Of a stretch of DNA of 33,416 nucleotides, positions 23,811 through 32,125 are shown piece after piece (the first letter of the stretch is position 1; each line of letters begins with the position of its first letter). The position numbers and the translations under genes were made by a program. Origin of the DNA: JAUUZT01 sp964654015 (GTDB lineage: Bacteria; Chloroflexota; Dehalococcoidia; GIF9; AB-539-J10); contig CAZZHQ010000022.1 in assembly GCA_964654015.1 (NCBI GenBank), positions 1 to 33,416 on the forward strand, given 5' to 3'. The notes under the pieces were generated by a model. That model was given only the letters and a program-made list of their open reading frames with translations. It did not search any database and had not been told where the DNA came from.

Positions 23811-25072
23811 AAGGTATCAGGCGCATAGGGGAGCACACAAACTGAGGCCCCCTGCCCATGGCGTACAAAGGCATCTTCAAGCGCCTTATCGACAGTGGAA
23901 AACGGAGTAAATTTCACCGCTATCGCGTCATCATTGCTGATTCCGCCAGAGACCAGAGATATCCTGGCACGCCGCCGTGTATTTGCCCATGCCATTGTCA
24001 GGGCACCAGCAACTGAATCTTTAATCTCTCCGGACCGTACCATAGTGTCTATCTCCTCCATGCTATGTCCGGCAAACTGAACCATCTCAGGATGCATCAC
24101 GGCAAAACCTTCAGGACAGGGAGTTACCACGATTATAGTTCCACCATCATTCACACAATGCTCCGCCGCATAGAGGCATTTATGTGCCTGCCAGAACTCA
24201 ATATCGCAGGGGTGAGAGCCAGCAACAACAATATCAGTCTTATTAGCGACGGACACACCATACACTCGGCGCGATAGCTCAACTCCTTCTCGAAAAGCAG
24301 CTCTGGGATCTCCAAAGACAGCCTTCACCAATCTTCCCTTAGCATCCAGTACTGTATTCAGAATGGCACGCAATCCTGCCCGTTCAGCGATTGCCTCCAT
24401 TTCATGCCGAACAGTATTCTCCAATATACCCAGCATACTGAGATCACAACTGCGTACAGAGAGCAAATGGACCTCTCCTGTTGTCTGCACTCCACATATC
24501 CCTGGCTGGATAATTTTGGCGCCGCCGGAAAAACCGGGAATATGGTGTGGCACTATTGAACCTATCCCCAACACCAGGTCAGCACCTACGACCAGACGGT
24601 TTACCATCACTGGAATGCCTGCCTGCGTAGTTCCCATCCGCACCAGTACCTCAGGGTTAAAAGCATCGTGATTTATTACCTGTATACGGCTGGTGACAAC
24701 GCTACCATATTTTGTGTCCATTTCCTGAGCAGTCATACTACGATGTGTTCCAAGGGCGATAAGCAGCTGAACCGCATCGTCAGGCACGCCAGCAGCGCTA
24801 ATTGCATTGAGGATTTCTGGAAGGATGACATCTGTAGGGGTAGGACGTGTATTGTCATCAGCCACTATAACAATACGCTTTGCACCCCGGGCTAACTCAG
24901 TAAGGGATGTTGCAGCGATAGGATTTGATAACGCTCGTCTGATCTCGGCAGCGGCATCTGTTACAGGGGAAATTTGATGGGGAGTATAAATCCCTTTCAA
25001 ATTCGCCTCTGGCACAGAGAAGGAGACCGTCTCCTCTCCATAGGGCATCTCAACATTTATCAGCCTGGCCAT
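23795..25072 (-). CDS. LarA-family nickel-pincer racemase/epimerase
   Basis: A 425-residue LarA-family protein (DUF2088). Lactate racemase and related 2-hydroxyacid racemases or epimerases use a nickel-pincer nucleotide cofactor. All key residues known in Lactobacillus plantarum LarA are present with a constant +2 shift: His110 (H108), His176 (H174), Lys186 (K184, cofactor attachment) and His202 (H200, nickel). The ADDNTRPTP segment is also conserved. Conservation of all four argues that it binds the cofactor. The genes for cofactor synthesis (larB, larC, larE) are not in the window. The start is ATG 25072 with AGGAGG 8 nt upstream; an in-frame TTG at 25078 is too close to it. Substrate not known: LarA homologues act on several 2-hydroxyacids. 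Confidence 0.92.
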   Translation of the reverse strand: MARLINVEMPYGEETVSFSVPEANLKGIYTPHQISPVTDAAAEIRRALSNPIAATSLTELARGAKRIVIVADDNTRPTPTDVILPEILNAISAAGVPDDAVQLLIALGTHRSMTAQEMDTKYGSVVTSRIQVINHDAFNPEVLVRMGTTQAGIPVMVNRLVVGADLVLGIGSIVPHHIPGFSGGAKIIQPGICGVQTTGEVHLLSVRSCDLSMLGILENTVRHEMEAIAERAGLRAILNTVLDAKGRLVKAVFGDPRAAFREGVELSRRVYGVSVANKTDIVVAGSHPCDIEFWQAHKCLYAAEHCVNDGGTIIVVTPCPEGFAVMHPEMVQFAGHSMEEIDTMVRSGEIKDSVAGALTMAWANTRRRARISLVSGGISNDDAIAVKFTPFSTVDKALEDAFVRHGQGASVCVLPYAPDTLPLLS

Positions 25073-25114
25073 ATTCAATACCTCCTGAATATGCGAAGTG
25101 CCGCTAGTATAGCA

Positions 25115-25142
25115 ATTCTATGCCCACCGGGCTATGTTACAA
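25115..25142 (-). promoter_or_regulatory. Candidate promoter for the LarA-family gene
   Basis: On the minus strand, TTGTAA (25142-25137) and TAGAAT (25120-25115) are 16 nt apart. The spacer holds an inverted repeat GCCC-ACC-GGGC (25122-25132), which may bind a regulator. Confidence 0.38.
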
Positions 25143-25203
25143 TTAACAATCGGTTTAGTAAAAGAAGCGTTGGTTCATTAAAATGGCAGATTAGGAGGCA
25201 AGC

Positions 25204-26610
25204 ATGCATATCAAGTTAACTTTCCTGGGTGCGGCTCAGAATGTCACCGGTTCACAGTACCTTGTTGAAGTCAACGGCTCCAGCTTCCTGGTGGATTGCG
25301 GACTGTACCAGGAAAGACAATTCAAGGATAGAAACTGGGCGCCCTTTTACTTCGACCCCAGTAAGCTCGACGCCGTATTGCTGACTCATGCTCACCTGGA
25401 CCACTGCGGATTATTGCCGAGGCTCGTAAAAGAAGGGTTCCAGGGAAAGATTTACTGCACCAGTGCTACCGCTGAAATCGCCAAAATCATACTTACGGAC
25501 TCAGCAAAAATACAAGAAGAAGATGCAGAATTCAAACAGAAAAGGCACAAACGTGAAAGGAGGAAAGGGCCTCATCCAGAGATACCCTTGTATACCATCA
25601 GTGACGCCCAGAACTGTTTTCCGCTATTTTCAGATGTCAACTATAAAGAGCCAGTTCAAATAGGCAAAGGTATCAGTGCTACATTCTGTGATGCTGGACA
25701 TGTACTTGGTTCAGCCATGATAAAGGTCACGGTAAGCCAGGATGGAGATAAACGGAGCCTGCTCTTTTCCGGTGATATTGGTCGTTGCAACAAACCCATT
25801 CTACAAGACCCAACCTTTTTCACCGAAGCAGATTATGTGCTGGTGGAATCCACTTACGGTAACAGGACACATGACAGCCAGAATTCCATCACTGAAGACC
25901 TTGCCAATGTAATAAATTCAACCGTGAAAGCAGGGGGCAACATAGTAGTCCCGAGCTTCGCCCTGGAGAGGTCGCAGGAAATACTCTATTATCTTAATGA
26001 ATTGCTGTTAGCGGACCGTATACCACACCTGGTCGTCTTTATTGACAGCCCAATGGCTATAAACGTCACAGAGGTATTCGAACACCATCCTGAACTATTC
26101 GACCAGGAAATGATGGACCTCATACGACAGAGGAAATCACCTTTCGACTGGCATGGACTGAACATGGTCAGGACGGTGGACCAGTCAAAAGCCATAAACT
26201 ATATAACAGGCAGTACCATGATAATCGCCGGCTCCGGTATGTGTACCGGGGGCAGGATAAAATACCACCTCTTGGCGAATATCGGCAGGAAGGAAAGCAC
26301 TCTCCTCTTCATAGGTTATCAGGCAGCAGGCACGCTGGGGAGACAGATAGTCGATGGAGCTAAAAAGGTCCGTATACTTGGACAAGAGCACCTTGTCCGG
26401 GCCAGAGTGGCTCAGATACATGGCTTCTCCGCCCACGCCGACGTAAATGAGATTACTAGCTGGCTATCATCACTTCAAAAGCCACCCAGGCAGCTTTTTG
26501 TCGTGCATGGAGAAGCGGATTCCGCCCAGCACCTTGCTACCCACCTGAGAGAAAAACCCGGTTGGCAAATTTCTATACCTGAGTATCAGGAGGAGTTCAT
26601 CCTCGACTGA
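25204..26610 (+). CDS. Beta-CASP metallo-beta-lactamase RNase (CPSF/YsxB-like)
   Basis: A 468-residue protein with the MBL motif THAHLDHCG (His62, His64, Asp66, His67), a DAGHVLGSAM (motif 3), a SGDIGR Asp (motif 4), and a beta-CASP insertion containing VVPSFALERSQ and ending with SAHAD and VVHGE motifs. This is the architecture of bacterial and archaeal CPSF-like RNases, which cut or trim RNA. AGGAGG precedes the ATG by 7 nt. It is divergent from the LarA-family gene. Known members act in mRNA turnover; a role here is inferred from family only. Confidence 0.93.
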   Translation: MHIKLTFLGAAQNVTGSQYLVEVNGSSFLVDCGLYQERQFKDRNWAPFYFDPSKLDAVLLTHAHLDHCGLLPRLVKEGFQGKIYCTSATAEIAKIILTDSAKIQEEDAEFKQKRHKRERRKGPHPEIPLYTISDAQNCFPLFSDVNYKEPVQIGKGISATFCDAGHVLGSAMIKVTVSQDGDKRSLLFSGDIGRCNKPILQDPTFFTEADYVLVESTYGNRTHDSQNSITEDLANVINSTVKAGGNIVVPSFALERSQEILYYLNELLLADRIPHLVVFIDSPMAINVTEVFEHHPELFDQEMMDLIRQRKSPFDWHGLNMVRTVDQSKAINYITGSTMIIAGSGMCTGGRIKYHLLANIGRKESTLLFIGYQAAGTLGRQIVDGAKKVRILGQEHLVRARVAQIHGFSAHADVNEITSWLSSLQKPPRQLFVVHGEADSAQHLATHLREKPGWQISIPEYQEEFILD

Positions 26611-26630
26611 CAGAGAACTCCTTTTTCGGC

Positions 26631-27314
26631 TCATCTGACCAGGGCTTTTTCTCCGATTATCTCCTGCCCATGATACCAGCGTTGTACCGCCTCAACCGCA
26701 ATCTCCGGTTCATCGCATATCGTGAGCATGTCCAGATCTTCCTCAGAAATAAATCCTCGACTGAGGACGGAGTCCTGCAACCAATCCAGAAATCCTTTCC
26801 AATAGCTGCTGTTGAACAATATCACCGGAAATGGCTTCATCTTATGTGTTTGCATAAGGGTCAGCACCTCTGTCAGTTCATCCAGCGTCCCAAGTCCACC
26901 AGGAATGATGATAAAAGCGATGGCGTATTTAACCAGCATAACCTTGCGAGCGAAAAAATGATTGAATGTAATAGATTTGGTGGTATAAACATTGGGTGAC
27001 TGTTCTTCTGGTAGTTCTATATTCAATCCAATAGAGGCAACACCTGCTTTGTGAGCACCCTTATTAGCCGCCTCCATGACGCCAGGGCCTCCACCCGTTA
27101 TTATAGAGAAACCCTTTCGCCCAAGTTGATATGCTATCTCCATGGTTTGCTTATATAGTTTTTGCCGTGGAGTAAGCCTGGCTGAACCATAAATGGTCAC
27201 GGCCGGCTCTACTCCGGTAAGCTTGTCGAACCCTTCCACCAGTTCTCCAATTATGCGAAACATCCGCCACGATTCTTCCTTAGCTAACTCATTAATTTCA
27301 TAACCATATTCCAT
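26631..27314 (-). CDS. LOG-family protein (cytokinin riboside 5'-monophosphate phosphoribohydrolase-like)
   Basis: The 227-residue protein has the LOG signatures GGGPGVMEAANKGA (74-87) and PGGLGTLDELTE (138-149). LOG enzymes release a base from a nucleoside 5'-monophosphate; in bacteria many prefer AMP or have unknown substrates. The ATG at 27314 is chosen, with a GGGGG run 5 nt upstream; an in-frame GTG lies 12 nt earlier. The N-terminal 30 residues (helical) precede the core IYGSAR. The gene ends 20 nt from the beta-CASP gene end, convergent. No obvious link to neighbours. Confidence 0.9.
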   Translation of the reverse strand: MEYGYEINELAKEESWRMFRIIGELVEGFDKLTGVEPAVTIYGSARLTPRQKLYKQTMEIAYQLGRKGFSIITGGGPGVMEAANKGAHKAGVASIGLNIELPEEQSPNVYTTKSITFNHFFARKVMLVKYAIAFIIIPGGLGTLDELTEVLTLMQTHKMKPFPVILFNSSYWKGFLDWLQDSVLSRGFISEEDLDMLTICDEPEIAVEAVQRWYHGQEIIGEKALVR

Positions 27315-27422
27315 ATTATCCCCCACAGTGCGAAAATATCGTCATCGTCTCTCTTCTAAAGTCAGATGTAAACCTGAGTAGAGGTTTCTGTCCTCCAGCA
27401 TAAGTGTCAGGACAAACAAACT

Positions 27423-28853
27423 CTACCTGCAAGTGGTACCACGCCTTACTACTACAAGCACACCCGCCATAGCAGCTATTGCCAGGACCATGTGCCAGGT
27501 TTCTATATTATATCCGCCAACAGGAAGAGCCTCTCCTCCCACGGACATTACTGCATAGCTCAAATAACAAACCTCACAGGACACCAACGCTGAGTGATAG
27601 CCTATCCGCATATACCCTTCTTCTCCCCAGCCTGAACCCCAGCTATTACGAAGTATCCAGTAACCGCTTGTCTCCGGGTCGCCATTGTCATCCCATCCCA
27701 CCAGGGAAATGGCGTGATTAGTCGGGGTATAGTAACAGGGGTTTGCCCAGCACTCGGTATTCGAGTCCGTATAGATGCCCTCGTAATAAGAATTGAAGTC
27801 CCATCCCACCAGGACAGCGGCATCCACAGGGCCATAATTCATTATAGTTTCTTTTATCGCCAGGACGTCGCCACATGGAGCCCGCCGCCAGGAATTAAAA
27901 GTGATACGCTGGTCTCCCCAATGAGAGCAGTCTCCTGGATCCCCTATCACGTATGGAAAATCGTCTTCGCTGATCACCCCCTCAACAGTGAGTGCTTCGA
28001 GCTCGGAATAGCTATAATCCGCGCCCAAACAGCCATAGAAATGCTCGTTATATTGGGGCAGCCTACCAAGACACCATATAACAAATGACTCAGAGAAATC
28101 AACGCATTTCTCATCATATAATCCATTTGCCCTGTTATAGACTCCCTCTGCAGCGGCACAGGCAGCAAAGGCATAGCAGGAGCCGCATGGTCCCTGGTCC
28201 CTGATATCACCGATATAGGGGCGTCCATTCTTATCACGCCAGTCGAACGCAGAAGGAATTCCATCCCCCGTATAATCATTCAGCATTGTATCCGTCTGAC
28301 CGTAATCATCGCATTCACCATTCACCTGCTCTTCAACAGATGCAACTTCAAACAAAGGCTCGTCATTTAGTTCCATCAGTTCCAGCATGGGTATTCTGCT
28401 TATACCTTTCAGGCTATCGCTCTCTTTAGGAATACAAATAGCACACTCGCCAGAATAAGTTCCTCTGTCTATTTCTTCCGTTTCGATATCATAGCCATAC
28501 CGGGCACAATAGGAAAACTCCTTACCTGCCCTGCCATAGTAGAAATCCCAGGCATCGCACTCCGAACCATCGGGAAAAATACAAACGCCATATTGATTCC
28601 CCTCGCTATCTACTCTGGTTTCGTACTGATATCCCATCATCTCACAGTAATTTGCTGCCGGGCTTGGAAATCCTCGTGCAGGTTGCTGCCCTGAAGGAAT
28701 CTTGCCTTCATCTGTACAACAAGTACTCTGCCCATCATCTGCATATAACGGAGACGACAGGATGCCATGGAAAGGAAGCAAAAGCAATACGGCAAACAAT
28801 AAATACAGGGAAATAGCGGTTAATAGCCATCGCTCAATACATCGACATTTCAT
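27423..28853 (-). CDS. Exported papain-like (C1) cysteine protease with DUF333-like repeat and C-terminal anchor
   Basis: A 476-residue protein. Residues 1-38 form a signal peptide (long hydrophobic run, likely cut after LYA). A Cys-rich DUF333-like unit follows (about 62-116, AANYCEMMGYQYE and FPDGSECDAW), with a second degenerate unit (116-142). The protease domain (about 198-435) has Gln220 and Cys226 in DQGPCGSC, His380 in TNHAISLVGWD and Asn403 in RNSWGSGWG. No I29 propeptide is visible. The C terminus reads PVGGYNIE, a hydrophobic helix (about 453-469) and RRG: a surface-sorting-like tail similar to those recalled from Chloroflexota exported proteins. Many Cys suggest disulfides. AGGAG lies 11 nt before the ATG. 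Confidence 0.9.
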   Translation of the reverse strand: MKCRCIERWLLTAISLYLLFAVLLLLPFHGILSSPLYADDGQSTCCTDEGKIPSGQQPARGFPSPAANYCEMMGYQYETRVDSEGNQYGVCIFPDGSECDAWDFYYGRAGKEFSYCARYGYDIETEEIDRGTYSGECAICIPKESDSLKGISRIPMLELMELNDEPLFEVASVEEQVNGECDDYGQTDTMLNDYTGDGIPSAFDWRDKNGRPYIGDIRDQGPCGSCYAFAACAAAEGVYNRANGLYDEKCVDFSESFVIWCLGRLPQYNEHFYGCLGADYSYSELEALTVEGVISEDDFPYVIGDPGDCSHWGDQRITFNSWRRAPCGDVLAIKETIMNYGPVDAAVLVGWDFNSYYEGIYTDSNTECWANPCYYTPTNHAISLVGWDDNGDPETSGYWILRNSWGSGWGEEGYMRIGYHSALVSCEVCYLSYAVMSVGGEALPVGGYNIETWHMVLAIAAMAGVLVVVRRGTTCR

Positions 28854-28886
28854 AAGACACCATTCTCCTCTGTTTCTATAGTGGAC

Positions 28887-28915
28887 ATTATATTCTCTAT
28901 CATACAGCGAAACAA
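28887..28915 (-). promoter_or_regulatory. Candidate promoter for the exported protease gene
   Basis: On the minus strand, TTGTTT (28915-28910) and a perfect TATAAT (28892-28887) are 17 nt apart. The leader would be about 27 nt and include AGGAG. It is divergent from the MarC promoter. Confidence 0.48.
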
Positions 28916-28955
28916 TATGTCACAAATGAGCAGGTGTTTTTTTGACAACTTTACC

Positions 28956-28983
28956 TTGACAATATCCTTATCATCAACATAAT
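28956..28983 (+). promoter_or_regulatory. Strong candidate promoter for the MarC gene, apparently leaderless
   Basis: A perfect TTGACA (28956-28961) and CATAAT (28978-28983) are 16 nt apart. A second TTGACA lies at 28942-28947. The -10 ends 8 nt before the ATG at 28992, so the predicted transcript begins at or next to the start codon, with no room for a working ribosome-binding site. Confidence 0.55.
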
Positions 28984-28991
28984 ATCAGGAC

Positions 28992-29594
28992 ATGCAATCC
29001 TTATTTAATCTGCTATTGCTTACCTTCATACCTCTATTCATTGCCATTGACCCTTTGAGTCTACCACCCTTCGTATTATCTCTAACAGAAGAGCTATCGG
29101 TCCACCAACGTCACAAGCTAATACACTCCTCAATGGGCACCGCCGCCCTGGTCGGACTTGCCTTTCTGTTCTTCGGACAATTCATATTAAGTACAATGGG
29201 TATCTCGGTGGGGGCCTTCGCCATCGGTGGAGGACTTATCCTCTTGGTACTGTCAACCAACTACATTACCAAGGGAAGGATGGTGGAGAACAGTGAAGAG
29301 GCAATGGTGGGCGTGGTTCCTCTCGGCACACCACTGACAGCCGGGCCTGCAACGATAACTACACTGCTGTTGTTGCAGAACGAATTCCCCCTGTACATTG
29401 TACTAATATCCTTTGCACTGAATCTACTAATAACCTGGGGGATCTTACTCTTAGGCAATAAACTTATCAGAGTGCTCGGCAAAGGAGGCTCCAGGGCCAT
29501 ATCACAGGTGTTCAGTCTGCTGCTGGCATCTATCGCTATAACTATGATATTACGCGGGTTGGATATGCTGGGGATAATTAGTCTCGTAGCCTAG
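28992..29594 (+). CDS. MarC family integral membrane protein
   Basis: The 200-residue, very hydrophobic protein has about six membrane helices, with the MarC marks FIAIDPLSLPPF near the start, a GLAFLFFGQ helix and VPLGTPLTAGPATITTLLLL in the middle. MarC proteins (once called NAAT transporters) sit in the inner membrane; their substrate is uncertain, and the old link to multiple antibiotic resistance is not supported. Length matches the family. A start codon at the transcription start site (see 28956-28983) and AGGA only one base before the ATG suggest leaderless translation. Confidence 0.9.
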   Translation: MQSLFNLLLLTFIPLFIAIDPLSLPPFVLSLTEELSVHQRHKLIHSSMGTAALVGLAFLFFGQFILSTMGISVGAFAIGGGLILLVLSTNYITKGRMVENSEEAMVGVVPLGTPLTAGPATITTLLLLQNEFPLYIVLISFALNLLITWGILLLGNKLIRVLGKGGSRAISQVFSLLLASIAITMILRGLDMLGIISLVA

Positions 29595-29659
29595 CGTTCC
29601 CAGGAAATGCCCGGCACGTGGCATAATCAACGGCCAGCTTACACCGAACAAACTCTGCT

Positions 29660-29926
29660 TCAGTTATCTTTACTGGTATCATCTTCCTTCTCGATTTCGA
29701 GGGTACATTCAGTGAGCACGGCCGCCAGTGCTCCCAGTGCAACCAGCACAGGAGCTGCCAGCACTGTAACCGCAGCCGCAGAAGCACCAACCGTTAACGG
29801 AATATCGATTAGATTTCTATCTGCATGTATAAGGCGGATTCTCCTGACATTCCCTTCTCGTATAATCTCCTTGACCTTCCTCACTACATCTTTACCAGAT
29901 ATGGTAAACTTCTCGCTTGTTGTCAT
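29660..29926 (-). CDS. DUF4342 family protein
   Basis: The 88-residue protein matches DUF4342: EKFTISGKDVVRKVKEIIREGNVRRIRL, then IDIPLTVG, a hydrophobic glycine/alanine helix (about 47-70), and a charged end TLEIEKED. The middle helix may lie in or on the membrane. Members often occur fused to or near UBA-like domains and have no known function. GGAGG lies 6 nt before the ATG. The gene ends 65 nt from the MarC stop, convergent. Confidence 0.85.
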   Translation of the reverse strand: MTTSEKFTISGKDVVRKVKEIIREGNVRRIRLIHADRNLIDIPLTVGASAAAVTVLAAPVLVALGALAAVLTECTLEIEKEDDTSKDN

Positions 29927-30063
29927 AACCAGCCTCCTCTCTCTTTCTCAATCTTCTTTCTTGCCCAGAAATTATCACAAAAGCATGACTAACTATGAAA
30001 GATTCCTTCCCGGTTGTTATTGCAGACTATTTTCCGCTGGATATAACTGGTACAGTTACACTA

Positions 30064-30093
30064 TTAACACTGTAAATAAGCATCTGCTAGAAT
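30064..30093 (+). promoter_or_regulatory. Candidate promoter for the 98-residue protein gene, near-leaderless
   Basis: TTAACA (30064-30069) and TAGAAT (30088-30093) are 18 nt apart, each five of six to consensus. The ATG at 30105 is 11 nt after the -10, so the leader is about 5 nt with no ribosome-binding site. Confidence 0.45.
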
Positions 30094-30104
30094 AATACTC
30101 TAAT

Positions 30105-30401
30105 ATGAAAAAAGATTATAGCTCAAACAGAAAGAGACAGCCCATTATAGATAATCTCGACGAAGGGAAGTTGGCAACTATGCCCGACTTGAAGGAACTC
30201 GCCAAGAGAGCATCCTCCCAAATTCGAAAAGATAAAACCTGGACGGGACATCTTTTTGCTGCGGATAAAGGGCGTATACATGGTGTTCTTCTCTGCAAAA
30301 AAACTTTATCGACTATCTTTGAAAAAAGTCTCTCATCAGGTGATTCCGACAGTTACTGTGAAGAGATTAACGAGGCTACCTGGTTTTCTGAGAACCCCTG
30401 A
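30105..30401 (+). CDS. Hypothetical protein, 98 residues
   Basis: Not recognised. The protein is soluble and strongly charged: a basic N terminus (MKKDYSSNRKRQ), a helix-like MPDLKELAKRASSQIRKDK, and a mixed C terminus with FEKSLSSGD and EEINEATWF. No signal peptide, membrane helix or clear domain is seen. There is no ribosome-binding site, but a good promoter just upstream suggests a near-leaderless message, which raises the chance that it is a real gene. The racemase-family gene follows after 60 nt on the same strand with its own strong ribosome-binding site, so co-transcription is likely. Confidence 0.5.
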   Translation: MKKDYSSNRKRQPIIDNLDEGKLATMPDLKELAKRASSQIRKDKTWTGHLFAADKGRIHGVLLCKKTLSTIFEKSLSSGDSDSYCEEINEATWFSENP

Positions 30402-30461
30402 TTGGAGGGATTTCCTTATGAGGTATCATTGCACACAAAGAATATTGTCGGAGGAGGAAGT

Positions 30462-31163
30462 ATGACTGAACATATTGGTATCGTTGCCTGTAGCCCTGAG
30501 GGAGCGGCACTTTGCTACCGTACAATCTGTGTTGAGGCAGCAGCTATCATGGGAAAACATGCCTTTCCTGAGATTACCATGCACGGCTTTTCCTTCAAAG
30601 AATATGTGCAGTATCTCGACGCCGAGAACTGGGAAGGAGTCGCCAGCTTAATGCTCTCTTCTGTAGAGAAACTGGCGAAAGCAGGAGCCACTTTTGCCAT
30701 ATGCCCTGATAATACTATTCATCAACCGTTTGACCTGATCCTTGAGAAGTCATCCCTCCCCTGGCTGCATATCGCCGAGGAGGTAGCAACAGAGGCAGTA
30801 CGGCAAGGCTATACTTGCCTGGGCGTACTGGGCACCCTCTCCCTGATGGAAGGGCCTGTTTATTCGTCCCGACTCGACGCCGTCAGGATTGAACAGAAAC
30901 TTCCGGCGAGAAAAGACCGTGAACGTATAAACCATATCATCTTCGATCAACTGGTTGAAGGCCGATTTCTTCCTGAAGCACGCGCGTACTTCAACGAAGT
31001 GATTGAAGGATTAAAAAGAGATGGTTGCGATGCCGTCGTCCTGGGCTGTACCGAGATACCGCTCCTGATGACAGAAGGGAAATCTACTCTGCCGATGCTT
31101 GATTCCACAAGACTATTGGCAAGGGCCGCTCTAAATAAAGCCACAGGAACTATTCCTGCCTGA
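30462..31163 (+). CDS. Aspartate/glutamate racemase family protein
   Basis: A 233-residue Asp/Glu racemase-family protein of two pseudo-symmetric domains. Racemases of this type use two Cys. The second is plain: Cys196 in VLGCTEIPL. At the first site the usual CNTxH is CPDNTIH: Cys81 sits two residues earlier and Asp takes the Cys position. It may be a racemase with a shifted Cys, or a member with another reaction (isomerase, decarboxylase or lyase). The start ATG at 30462 is chosen because GGAGGAGG lies 5 nt upstream; a longer in-frame start at 30402 would only add a low-complexity lead-in. Confidence 0.83.
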   Translation: MTEHIGIVACSPEGAALCYRTICVEAAAIMGKHAFPEITMHGFSFKEYVQYLDAENWEGVASLMLSSVEKLAKAGATFAICPDNTIHQPFDLILEKSSLPWLHIAEEVATEAVRQGYTCLGVLGTLSLMEGPVYSSRLDAVRIEQKLPARKDRERINHIIFDQLVEGRFLPEARAYFNEVIEGLKRDGCDAVVLGCTEIPLLMTEGKSTLPMLDSTRLLARAALNKATGTIPA

Positions 31164-31176
31164 GTAGACAGAATCA

Positions 31177-32085
31177 ATGATAAACGGAATAAAACACCTC
31201 AAGGAGAGCCTGCAAAAAACTATGGGGCGTTTTCTTCAGATATTTCCCATAGAATTGGTAATACGCACCATACAAGAACTGGGGCGTAACGATGCAACAC
31301 ATCTGTCGGCAGGAATAGCATTCTACTCCCTCCTGTCACTATTTCCTTTGCTGCTGGGTTTGATAGCCATCCTGGGAACCGTTCTTCCCTCTGAAACCGT
31401 ACAAAAGGAGATCTTTGAATTTCTTGAAGCCAATATGCCGATAGCTGTTGACCTGGTACAGCGTAATATTACCAGTGTTATACAATTCCGTAGCAAGCTT
31501 GGGATAATAAGCATGGGAGGCCTGTTCTGGACAGGAAGTCTTATGTTCGGCGCCATGAGTCGTGCCATAAACCGGGCCTGGAATGTACACCAAGACAGAC
31601 CTTTCTATATAAGAAAACTGAGAGATGTAGGTATGGCATTGGGTATCAGCATATTGTTCCTCCTCTCACAGGGAGTCACCGCTTTTTTCTCCGTCCTTCA
31701 AAGCTTCAATCTCCCTCCACTACCATTTCCTGCCATTGTCCCTGATGTCACCATCACCAGCCGGCTCATGGCTTTCTTTATTATTCTGATTATATTCCTG
31801 TTGCTATACAAATTCATTCCAAACACTAAAACCCACTGGCGATATATATGGACAGGGGCCCTGCTGGCTGCCTTAATGTTTGATGCCTCCAGAAACCTCT
31901 TCATCTTCTATCTCAACCGCTTTGCCAACTATGAGATAATCTATGGGTCGATGGCATCTATCATCGCCTTGCTTATCTGGATATTTTTCTCTGCCTGTAT
32001 CCTGGTCTTTGGGGCCGCACTAAGCGCAGAGTATACACGCATGCGCCTGGGTGCACGTCGGGGAGAGCTCATACCACCTGATTGA
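31177..32085 (+). CDS. YihY/BrkB family membrane protein
   Basis: The 302-residue protein has about six membrane helices and YihY/BrkB family marks: DATHLSAGIAFYSLLSLFPLLLGL (about 39-62), NRAWNV, and PNTKTHWRYIWTGALLAALMFDASRNLF. Family members were once called RNase BN by mistake; the true role is unclear, and a transport function has been proposed. It starts 13 nt after the racemase-family stop with a poor ribosome-binding site, so it probably shares that transcript. The C-terminal tail is short and basic. Confidence 0.9.
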   Translation: MINGIKHLKESLQKTMGRFLQIFPIELVIRTIQELGRNDATHLSAGIAFYSLLSLFPLLLGLIAILGTVLPSETVQKEIFEFLEANMPIAVDLVQRNITSVIQFRSKLGIISMGGLFWTGSLMFGAMSRAINRAWNVHQDRPFYIRKLRDVGMALGISILFLLSQGVTAFFSVLQSFNLPPLPFPAIVPDVTITSRLMAFFIILIIFLLLYKFIPNTKTHWRYIWTGALLAALMFDASRNLFIFYLNRFANYEIIYGSMASIIALLIWIFFSACILVFGAALSAEYTRMRLGARRGELIPPD

Positions 32086-32125
32086 TAAATCATGGCGATA
32101 AGATATACACCTAAGGATAAGCAAC

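Noticed and set aside
29607..29624. A 5-bp stem (ATGCC/GGCAT) after the MarC gene as a terminator
   Set aside because: Short stem without a T-run; chance occurrence is likely.
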